Of a stretch of 24,400 nt of DNA, positions 13,631 through 19,065 are shown piece after piece. The notes under the pieces were generated by a model, which had not been told where the DNA came from, searched no databases, and was given only the letters and a program-made list of their open reading frames with translations. A program made the translations under genes and the position numbers. Every line of letters begins with the position of its first letter. The first letter of the stretch is position 1. Source of the stretch: a virus; the IMG/VR virus record IMGVR_UViG_3300037191_001660, positions 1 through 24,400 of that record. The stretch is one strand, 5' to 3'.

Positions 13631-13858
13631 CTATTGGATTTTGTTACCTTTTCCGTCTGTCTGCACGTACCCCTCGTGATCGAGTAGGGCAACCAGCATG
13701 TGAAAGGTGTTTGCGTTGTGGCTGTGGTCTATTCGGAGGTAATGTTTTCCTCCTAGGTTTGTCCACGAGAGGTCTGTGCAACGTGGCGGGGCCAAGTCAA
13801 TGCCCCCGTCAGATGGCGCGGTTTCTACTTGGTATGTTTTATAGTTATTGCAGTTCAT
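13631..13858 (-). CDS. Small hypothetical protein
   Basis: The product has 75 residues and its start overlaps the stop of the preceding gene by ATGA. It looks beta-rich, with 'DLSWTNLGGKHYLRIDHSHNANTFHMLVALLDHEGYVQTD'; the many His and Asp residues are notable but form no motif I know. The translational coupling supports it as real. Function unknown. Confidence 0.62.
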   Translation of the reverse strand: MNCNNYKTYQVETAPSDGGIDLAPPRCTDLSWTNLGGKHYLRIDHSHNANTFHMLVALLDHEGYVQTDGKGNKIQ

Positions 13859-14082
13859 TGTGGTTTTGGGTTGTTAATTTCTCCGTGGATTAGTGCCACA
13901 TCTCCCCAGACATCGTTGACGTATGTTTGAACAGCCTCACGGGCGATCTCAATATGTTGTTGCCTCGCCCTTTGCCAGTCCCAAACGTCCCAGTCTTTTG
14001 TGGTGGAGTGGAAAGGCGGATCACAGTCTGCGATTAGGCGGAGGGTTTTTAGTAGTTCGGTTTCTGCTTGTTTTTTATTCAT
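13855..14082 (-). CDS. Small hypothetical protein
   Basis: The product has 75 residues, helical, with aromatic-rich 'FHSTTKDWDVWDWQRARQQHIEIAREAVQTYV'. It starts with MNKKQAETELLKTLRLIADC. Its upstream side on the minus strand holds the GCCGTGC/GCACGGC hairpin, and its stop overlaps the next gene by ATGA. No family is recognised. Confidence 0.62.
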   Translation of the reverse strand: MNKKQAETELLKTLRLIADCDPPFHSTTKDWDVWDWQRARQQHIEIAREAVQTYVNDVWGDVALIHGEINNPKPQ

Positions 14083-14093
14083 GGTTTAAGATT

Positions 14094-14117
14094 GCCGTGC
14101 TTCAAGGGCGGCACGGC
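14094..14117 (-). promoter_or_regulatory. Hairpin with an origin-like CAAGGGCGGCA site
   Basis: GCCGTGC (14094-14100) and GCACGGC (14111-14117) form a perfect 7-bp inverted repeat. Its loop and right arm contain CAAGGGCGGCA (14103-14113), an 11-mer identical to the one in the 23-bp repeat at 11390-11400. It lies 12 nt upstream of the minus-strand ATG at 14082. It is a plausible operator or attenuator; no T-run follows on the minus strand. Confidence 0.4.
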
Positions 14118-14128
14118 TCGCCCGTTTT

Positions 14129-14203
14129 TCAAAGTAGCCCCAACCAGCTTGCGACCAGAAGACCAACAAACCACGCGAGGAATCCGAAGCCCATTACGAG
14201 CAT
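14129..14203 (-). CDS. 24-residue single-pass membrane peptide
   Basis: The product is MLVMGFGFLAWFVGLLVASW followed by LGLL, almost entirely hydrophobic, enough for one membrane span with no charged residue. Its ATG overlaps the stop of the DUF7227-like gene as TAATG, and AAGGA lies about 8 nt upstream on the minus strand. Both are strong signs of real, coupled translation despite the length. Its role is unknown: a membrane-acting host-takeover peptide, holin-like disruptor or anchor are all possible. A chance hydrophobic stretch cannot be excluded. Confidence 0.55.
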   Translation of the reverse strand: MLVMGFGFLAWFVGLLVASWLGLL

Positions 14204-14877
14204 TAATTTGTCCTTGTTAATACTTCCAGCCTTTCATTCACTAACTTTTTGCGGCTTCCGTGAGCAGGAAAACCGACGATAAAGTTCCGCTTGGACACGG
14301 AGCATATTCGGCAGTTTTGACAGTTCACTTGCGGGTTGAGTGTTGCCGGGCATACCACAACCCTCCGCCCTTTTGGCGTTGTCGTGGCAAGCGTTGTGTG
14401 GGAGGGCACGACAACCGTTACAGGCCCGATCCCTAGGTCTGCTTTCCGATCCGCCTCATCCAAACTATCGGCGGACAGGTTAATCGTAAACGGGGTTGAC
14501 TCGTTAATCCGTTTTACTGTGTCTGCGTAGTGTTTCGACATTGGCTTGTGCGTGTACGTGAAGCCTCTTGATTTGCCGTTGGCATCGACCAACTGCCAGA
14601 GTTCTTGCGTGTTGATTGAATTCCCTTTTCCGGGCAAGTCACCAGCAACAGCGTATCGCCAGAGCACCCTGTGAGGAATGGCCCGCACATGGCCCAGAAA
14701 GGCCCGCCACGGCGTTTTTGTCTTTCCCCAGTGGATTGACACCGGCCCCAGTTCAGCGTAGCAGCCCGCCCCTTTTAAGGGGCAAGCCGGTGGGCAAGTT
14801 TCACGTTCTACGTAGGCGGCAGGCATTGGCCCAAGTTTCACGTTGGAAGAGCGCGCCACGAATTTTGTTAAGGGCAT
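14203..14877 (-). CDS. DUF7227-like phage protein, Cys-rich, unknown function
   Basis: The product has 224 residues from the ATG at 14877. The frame runs on to 15009, but that part lies inside the preceding gene. The sequence has the marks of a widespread phage/plasmid family: 'ETCPPACPLKGAGCYAE' near residues 25-41, 'WRYAVAGDLPG', 'GFTYTHKPM', 'FTINLSADSLDEAD', 'VVVCPAT', 'CQNCRICS' and 'IVGFPAHG' at the C-terminus. The N-terminal C-x3-C-x6-C and the C-terminal C-x2-C-x2-C clusters suggest metal or iron-sulfur binding. I recall the family as DUF7227; the label is not checked. It overlaps the 89-aa gene by 10 nt and the 24-aa peptide by TAATG. Confidence 0.8.
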   Translation of the reverse strand: MPLTKFVARSSNVKLGPMPAAYVERETCPPACPLKGAGCYAELGPVSIHWGKTKTPWRAFLGHVRAIPHRVLWRYAVAGDLPGKGNSINTQELWQLVDANGKSRGFTYTHKPMSKHYADTVKRINESTPFTINLSADSLDEADRKADLGIGPVTVVVPSHTTLATTTPKGRRVVVCPATLNPQVNCQNCRICSVSKRNFIVGFPAHGSRKKLVNERLEVLTRTN

Positions 14878-15137
14878 GCTGTTTTGGATATTGTCACATT
14901 CACAGTGAAGCGGTCTGTGCTTTCCACACCAGCCAAGGCAAGGGCGGCGCGGGCAGCAGCTTTGAAAGCTTCGCTGTTTTGTTCCGTGTTGATCTTTCGG
15001 CATTCCCACCGCGCTTCCCTGTGCCAGATCGAGGGTATCGGGGAGAAAGGCTTGTAGTTATCCCTTGCCCATTGCCGGAATTCAGACGCCTCGGTTTGAT
15101 TTAGTTTTTTGAACATAGTTTTTGAATAATATTTCAT
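14868..15137 (-). CDS. Small hypothetical protein
   Basis: The product has 89 residues, or 82 if the second Met at 15116 is used. It is basic at the N-terminus, then has 'EASEFRQWARDNYKPFSPIPSIWHREARWECRKIN' and a helical Ala-rich segment 'EAFKAAARAALALAGVE'. I recognise no family. It follows the terminator-like hairpin at 15145-15175 and overlaps the DUF7227-like gene, so it probably heads the second part of the minus-strand operon. No clear Shine-Dalgarno. Confidence 0.6.
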   Translation of the reverse strand: MKYYSKTMFKKLNQTEASEFRQWARDNYKPFSPIPSIWHREARWECRKINTEQNSEAFKAAARAALALAGVESTDRFTVNVTISKTACP

Positions 15138-15144
15138 TTAATGG

Positions 15145-15175
15145 AAAAGGCCGGGCAGCTATTAACCGCCCAGCC
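15145..15175 (-). terminator. Minus-strand intrinsic terminator candidate
   Basis: On the minus strand, GGCTGGGC (15175-15168) can pair with GCCCGGCC (15156-15149) with one G-U wobble and an 11-nt loop, followed by TTTT (15148-15145). It stands between the DUF932-like gene and the 89-aa gene. The U tract is short, so it may be partial and attenuate rather than stop. Confidence 0.55.
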
Positions 15176-15185
15176 TTGTTTCGGT

Positions 15186-16028
15186 TCAAACTTCGACAAC
15201 ATCCTCCCGGAGTTCTTTTTCGTACATGTCGCGCGCCGTGATATCGACCCATTTAACGCCACAAACTTTATCAAGTTCAGTGTGGAGCTTTTGCGTCCGG
15301 GTGCACATCTCAGCCGTTGGAACGGTTTTCAAAACTTCCGTGACAGCGTTGAACAGATTCCAAACTTTAGAGTCCATTTTGTGATCTGCGGATGGTTTGA
15401 GATACTCGTCGTGTATGGCCACTGCTTTGCCCGGCGGCACACTTCCCGATCTGATCAACTGGATTAGTTGGTCACCAAGCCCAAACTTGTCAAAGCTTGT
15501 TTCCTTGTAGGCCGCGATCCGGGTATCTTGAAATCGGAACGCATCGCTCATTTTGGAAACTGCGGTGGTTATCATGCCCGGCAATTTCTCGTAAATGTTT
15601 TTAGTGTGCCTGTGGTTTGCGGTTACGTCTCCCGCAAAACTTAGGTTGTCGCACACAAAAACCTTTGCCCCGATTGCAAGCCCGGCACTCATCGATTTAT
15701 CGAAAGAGTTCCGCAGCCCCACCAACCTTGAATAACCCCGGTCATTGCCGTTGCCGTCTAAGTCCTTGTTTTCTACCTGCAAAAGGCCAAAAAAACGTGT
15801 TCCCATTGCCGTGGCTCCAAACTGGGAGTCTGTGACTTTGAAGCCTTGGTTTTCCAGTGCCTTTTCCGTGTATCTGAGAAGAAACTCGTGCTCGACAGGT
15901 TGCCAAACAGACTCTCCTTTGATCTTCCCTGTTCTCTGGGTTGTCACCGCGTCAGGCACGGCGAAGTTTTTGACAGCTTCTCTCGTTATCTCAGAAGCTC
16001 CGCAATGCAGCATCATTCCAAGGGCCAT
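15186..16028 (-). CDS. DUF932-family phage/plasmid-like protein
   Basis: The product has 280 residues, with GGGGGA about 8 nt before the ATG on the minus strand. The centre 'LRNSFDKSMSAGLAIGAKVFVCDNLSFAGDV' with 'HTKNIYEKL' is the hallmark of DUF932 (plasmid/phage-like protein). The length is within the family range. The family is widespread on phages and plasmids, mostly uncharacterised. The C-terminal half is helical. It follows the 75-aa gene by 1 nt and is followed by a terminator-like hairpin, so these two genes may be the strongly expressed first part of the island. The assignment is strong, function unknown. Confidence 0.88.
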   Translation of the reverse strand: MALGMMLHCGASEITREAVKNFAVPDAVTTQRTGKIKGESVWQPVEHEFLLRYTEKALENQGFKVTDSQFGATAMGTRFFGLLQVENKDLDGNGNDRGYSRLVGLRNSFDKSMSAGLAIGAKVFVCDNLSFAGDVTANHRHTKNIYEKLPGMITTAVSKMSDAFRFQDTRIAAYKETSFDKFGLGDQLIQLIRSGSVPPGKAVAIHDEYLKPSADHKMDSKVWNLFNAVTEVLKTVPTAEMCTRTQKLHTELDKVCGVKWVDITARDMYEKELREDVVEV

Positions 16029-16029
16029 A

Positions 16030-16257
16030 TTATCGATCCCCCTTTCCGCTCATGCCTAGGACATCAAGCGCGTTGTCGCAAGCGACCCGTTCCCAGACGA
16101 GCTTCGGCGCGTATGCTCCTGCGGTTAGTTTAGTTAAAACGCGCAACGCGGTTGCCAAAGCTTCCTCCTGTGTGCGGTTTAATGCTCTGCCGATTCTATC
16201 GTCAGCCCAGCGGCTTCCGGTTGTTTTCGGCCCTATCTTGTTTTTTTGTTTTGTCAT
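16030..16257 (-). CDS. Small hypothetical protein heading the minus-strand island
   Basis: The product has 75 residues from the ATG at 16257. The frame extends to 16431, but the upstream part crosses the divergent intergenic region and overlaps the plus-strand HTH gene. It is basic and helical: 'GSRWADDRIGRALNRTQEEALATALRVLTKLTAGAYAPKLVWERV'. It is separated from the DUF932-like gene by a single base, so the two are surely co-translated. No family recognised. Confidence 0.65.
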   Translation of the reverse strand: MTKQKNKIGPKTTGSRWADDRIGRALNRTQEEALATALRVLTKLTAGAYAPKLVWERVACDNALDVLGMSGKGDR

Positions 16258-16388
16258 TTTACTTAACTTGCCCCGCCCTGAATGAACGCGGCAAGACCCA
16301 GCAAATAGACACCTTGCCACGCAGTCAACTTTTATTTTGTCTTTTTTATTACTTCCCAAACTACCCCACACGGTGGGACAATCCTTGC
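16258..16388. promoter_or_regulatory. Divergent intergenic region with alternative hairpins
   Basis: This 131-nt region between divergent genes must contain start signals for both directions. CTTGCC (16267-16272), GGCAAG (16290-16295) and CTTGCC (16313-16318) permit two mutually exclusive 6-bp hairpins. On the minus strand TTGACT (16328-16323) could be a -35 box, but the best -10 at normal spacing is poor (TTTGCT). No convincing plus-strand pair was found. Confidence 0.4.
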
Positions 16389-16814
16389 ATGGCGGCAAAA
16401 GAGCGGCGCGGCGGACACAACAAAACACCAAGGATTAAGGTTGACGCTGTGATCCGTGGGTTGAAACAGGGCAAAGGCATTAACCAGCTTGCCGTTGATC
16501 TGGACATCGGGCGGACAACAGTCGGCCTCATCAGGGAACAGAATCGCGACGTTGTGCCAAACTGGCGGCGTAAAACGGCACAGTCTATGATGGAGCTTTC
16601 TTCTAAACTAGTGGCGCACCTTACCGACACTTACCAAGACTTGCCGCCCCATTCTAAACCCATTTTGTTGGGCATTTTATCTGACAAAATACGAGACCTA
16701 ACTTCTGAAGGCGGGCAGGTTGTGCAACACCAACACGTGCACATCGACCACGGCGACATAAACGCGATGATCTCAGGCACGAAAGGCACGAAACAAATGC
16801 CACCGCGCGAGTGA
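16389..16814 (+). CDS. HTH DNA-binding protein, candidate small terminase subunit
   Basis: The product has 141 residues. I chose the ATG at 16389, since the open frame upstream covers the divergent promoter region. After a basic start, residues 31-51 (INQLAVDLDIGRTTVGLIREQ) are a clear helix-turn-helix. A helical segment containing 'PILLGILSDKIRDLTSEG' (residues 91-108) resembles phage small terminase and related HTH proteins, and a His-rich strand with H114, H116, H118 and H121 follows. Its place a few hundred bases before the large terminase fits a small subunit that selects the packaging site. A transcription regulator is the main alternative. AGGCACGAA is repeated in tandem near its 3' end (16775-16792). 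Confidence 0.62.
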   Translation: MAAKERRGGHNKTPRIKVDAVIRGLKQGKGINQLAVDLDIGRTTVGLIREQNRDVVPNWRRKTAQSMMELSSKLVAHLTDTYQDLPPHSKPILLGILSDKIRDLTSEGGQVVQHQHVHIDHGDINAMISGTKGTKQMPPRE

Positions 16815-17045
16815 TCTTTTTTGCTTACGCCATGACACACGCGCAACGCAAAATATGCGGTTTTCGCACAGTAAATGTTATATTTCGTTTGGCGGCTGAC
16901 TTGTCGCGCGGAGGGGCGGGGGGGGTCTGCGCGCGCGCGAGAGTAAAATACTAATAATGGTTTCTGACACGGAAAATTTTTTTACAAAAAGGAGTAGTAA
17001 AAACCCTGGAACTAGGGTAGAACTAGTTCGGAGGTGGAAAGAACA
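16815..17045 (+). other. Non-coding spacer with G-tract and CG repeat, possible packaging site
   Basis: About 230 nt lie between the candidate small terminase gene and the next strong start. They contain T6 right after the stop, TGCG/CGCA pairs at 16856-16868, a G-rich run with an 8-base G tract (about 16909-16925), then alternating CGCGCGCGCG (about 16930-16939), then an A/T-rich stretch. Such a mixed GC/AT spacer beside a terminase gene is a reasonable place for a pac/cos or regulatory region, but no known site was recognised. Confidence 0.4.
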
Positions 17046-17049
17046 ATGA
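16957..17049 (+). CDS. Possible 30-residue ORF coupled to the acidic protein
   Basis: The frame from the ATG at 16957 encodes 30 residues, basic, beginning MVSDTENFFTKRSSKN, and its TGA overlaps the next ATG as ATGA at 17046-17049. The coupling is suggestive, but there is no Shine-Dalgarno upstream and the frame contains the next gene's ribosome-binding site. It may be chance. Confidence 0.25.
   Translation: MVSDTENFFTKRSSKNPGTRVELVRRWKEQ
17003..17029. promoter_or_regulatory. Operator-like palindromes before the acidic protein gene
   Basis: ACCCT (17003-17007) and AGGGT (17014-17018) flank a 6-nt loop. GAACTAG is repeated at 17009-17015 and 17020-17026; the second copy lies in the perfect 10-bp palindrome GAACTAGTTC (17020-17029), next to the GGAGG ribosome-binding site. 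Confidence 0.4.
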
Positions 17050-17267
17050 CCCCCGAAAAACAAGTAACTGCGTTTAGGTCGGAAATTTCTACCACCGTAG
17101 AGCGTTATGCTCTTGAGTTCGATATATCATACACTGAGATGGTCGGAGTTCTGGAGGAAGCTAAGTTTTGGGTGTTGCTCGACTCTGCTGGACTCATAGA
17201 AAAGGAGGAGGAGGAAATGGAAGAGGAGGAAGAAGATGACTCAGAAGGTGATAGTTGGAAAAACTAA
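17046..17267 (+). CDS. Small acidic-tailed hypothetical protein
   Basis: The product has 73 residues from the ATG at 17046, which has GGAGG at 17030-17034 nearby; a GTG at 17034 overlaps that ribosome-binding site and is unlikely. Residues 5-48 look helical (KQVTAFRSEISTTVERYALEFDISYTEMVGVL), and residues 52-68 are an almost pure Glu/Asp tail. I recognise no family. The GAGGAGG-rich codons of the tail also supply the ribosome-binding sequence for the next, overlapping gene. Confidence 0.68.
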   Translation: MTPEKQVTAFRSEISTTVERYALEFDISYTEMVGVLEEAKFWVLLDSAGLIEKEEEEMEEEEEDDSEGDSWKN

Positions 17268-17421
17268 TTGTAAAGCTAAGTGTGGCTGTAAACAGAAGAA
17301 AAAAACTCGCGATTTGGAAAACAAGGTTTTATCGGAGGAAGACTTAGCTTACCTATCTCTTCAAAAAAAGTGGAAGAACAGCATGGATATGCGAAGGAAT
17401 TCTTCACCAAATAAAAAATAA
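17236..17421 (+). CDS. Small Cys/Lys-rich hypothetical protein
   Basis: The product has 61 residues, overlapping the acidic protein by 32 nt in another frame, with GAGGAGGAAG just upstream of the ATG. The N-terminus has a Cys cluster (C12, C16, C18) in 'NCKAKCGCKQKKK', possibly metal-binding, and the whole is strongly basic, in contrast to its acidic neighbour. It ends 28 nt before the large terminase gene. No family recognised. Confidence 0.6.
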   Translation: MTQKVIVGKTNCKAKCGCKQKKKTRDLENKVLSEEDLAYLSLQKKWKNSMDMRRNSSPNKK

Positions 17422-17449
17422 TTACCACCTTCGGTAAGCCTGTTTAAAC

Positions 17450-19063
17450 ATGGCATTTCAACCAACGGAGCATCCGGTCTTAGCTCTCCCCTCACAGGAG
17501 AGGATGCTGGAATTTCAAAGTCGTGGAAAAGAAGGTCTGGATGAGCTAGTTGATATTTTTAAAAAAAGGGAAGACCTAATCCAACTTGAAAGGAGCGACC
17601 CTTTTAGATATGGATTTGAACCTTCCAACTGGGGCGATGCGGATAAGTTGTGGGCCGACGTTTCGGAATTGCTGATTCAGGGAGGCAACCGGGCTGGAAA
17701 ATCGGAGTATGCGGCCAAGCGGATAGTTAAGCAGTTAGCCAAAAAGAAAAACTCCAAGGTGTGGGTGCTTGGAATGACCTCCCAATCTTCCATTCGAGAT
17801 CAACAGCCTTTGGTTTACAAATATATTCCAGAAGAGTGGAAGAATCTAAAGAAAACCAAGGTTCAAAACGTAAGCTACAGTCAGAAAAACGGCTTCACCG
17901 AAAACACCTTTGTTTTTCCCAATGGTTCGCAGTGTTGGTTCATGAATTATTCGCAGGAGATGCGGGTGATTGAGGGTGGAGAGGTTGATTTAATTTGGGC
18001 GGATGAGCTTGTTCCTCTCCAGTGGATTGAAACCTTGAGGTATCGGCTTATTACTCGGAGTGGAAAACTCCTAGTTACCTTCACTCCAGTGGATGGCTAC
18101 ACCCCCACAGTTAAGGAGTACATAAACGGGATGAAAATTCTGGAGACGAAGGAAAGCCCCCTTCTCCCAGACACAGTGAACGTGCCGGGCTGTAAGGTTG
18201 GGCACATGCCATACACTGCCGAAGGGAGAACGACTAAAAGTAAGATAATTTGGTTCTTCACCTCCATGAACCCGTACAACCCGATCTCAGAGATGGAAAA
18301 GACTCTGAAGGGGGAGACGAGTATCCAGATTAAACTAAGGGCTTATGGATTTGCCCAGAATCTGACGGGTAACCAGTTTCCAAAGTTCTGTCACGTGCAT
18401 ATATTAGAACCTGAAGACATACCTTCGGCTGGAACCAACTACTTCTGTGTTGATCCAGCATGGAGTAGAAACTGGTTCATGCTTTGGTTGAGGGTGGATG
18501 AGAAAGGCCGGAAATACATTTATCGAGAATGGCCCGACCGAAAAACCTATGGAGAGTGGGCTATCCCCGGCGAGAAACCAGATGGAACGATAGGCCCGGC
18601 CCAAAACATTGGGGGAGGTCGGGGTGTTGGGGAGGTGAAAGGCATTATTGTCGAAGCGGAAGCTAAGGAGAAAATCGAAGAGCGATATATTGATCCACGT
18701 GCTGGAGCCACACAAGCCGCTGGAAGAGATGGTGGAACCAGCATAATTGACTTGCTTGCGGAGGAAGAAAATGCTATGCACTTCCTTCAGGCGGCTGGGA
18801 TATCAATCGCCAATGGGCTGACGATAGTTAATGATTGGTTGAACTACGACCAGAATGAACCCATTTCGGTTTTAAACGAGCCGAGTTTGTTTGTAAGTTC
18901 TGAGTGTGGTAATTTAATCTATTCACTCCAAGAATGGACAAACAGAGATGGAGAAAAGGGAGCCACCAAAGACCCAATAGACACGCTTCGATATTTAGCA
19001 GTGATGGAGCCTATTCATGTAACGAGTAGCACTTTTGCCGCATCAGATGTACGAGGATATTAG
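17450..19063 (+). CDS. terL: Terminase large subunit
   Basis: The product has 537 residues. The ATPase has Walker A GGNRAGKS at residues 78-85 (K84), and Walker B 'VDLIWADE' with D185 and E186. The C-terminal RNase H-like nuclease shows D335 (YFCVDPAW), D415 (RYIDPRAG) and the closing 'DPIDTLRYL' with D508 and D511. All expected parts are present and the length is normal. It cuts concatemeric DNA and drives it into the prohead through the portal encoded 2 nt downstream. The ATG follows a GTTTAAAC palindrome and has no obvious Shine-Dalgarno. Confidence 0.95.
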   Translation: MAFQPTEHPVLALPSQERMLEFQSRGKEGLDELVDIFKKREDLIQLERSDPFRYGFEPSNWGDADKLWADVSELLIQGGNRAGKSEYAAKRIVKQLAKKKNSKVWVLGMTSQSSIRDQQPLVYKYIPEEWKNLKKTKVQNVSYSQKNGFTENTFVFPNGSQCWFMNYSQEMRVIEGGEVDLIWADELVPLQWIETLRYRLITRSGKLLVTFTPVDGYTPTVKEYINGMKILETKESPLLPDTVNVPGCKVGHMPYTAEGRTTKSKIIWFFTSMNPYNPISEMEKTLKGETSIQIKLRAYGFAQNLTGNQFPKFCHVHILEPEDIPSAGTNYFCVDPAWSRNWFMLWLRVDEKGRKYIYREWPDRKTYGEWAIPGEKPDGTIGPAQNIGGGRGVGEVKGIIVEAEAKEKIEERYIDPRAGATQAAGRDGGTSIIDLLAEEENAMHFLQAAGISIANGLTIVNDWLNYDQNEPISVLNEPSLFVSSECGNLIYSLQEWTNRDGEKGATKDPIDTLRYLAVMEPIHVTSSTFAASDVRGY

Positions 19064-19065
19064 AC

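Noticed and set aside
14616-15104. A 162-codon plus-strand frame opposite the DUF7227-like gene
   Set aside because: It is antisense to genes with clear family patterns, and its translation is Pro/Ser/Arg-rich without any recognisable domain.
13150-16257. Defence island or toxin-antitoxin system in the minus-strand small genes
   Set aside because: No toxin, nuclease, methyltransferase or antitoxin motif could be recognised in any of the small proteins.
16832-16954. A 40-codon plus-strand frame in the spacer after the small terminase candidate, starting MTHAQRKICG
   Set aside because: No Shine-Dalgarno; it runs through the G-tract and CG repeat, giving a Gly/Ala/Arg-rich tail typical of non-coding GC-rich sequence.
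17236-17267. Programmed frameshift joining the acidic and Cys-rich proteins
   Set aside because: No slippery heptamer is visible before the acidic gene's stop, and the second gene has its own ATG and ribosome-binding sequence.
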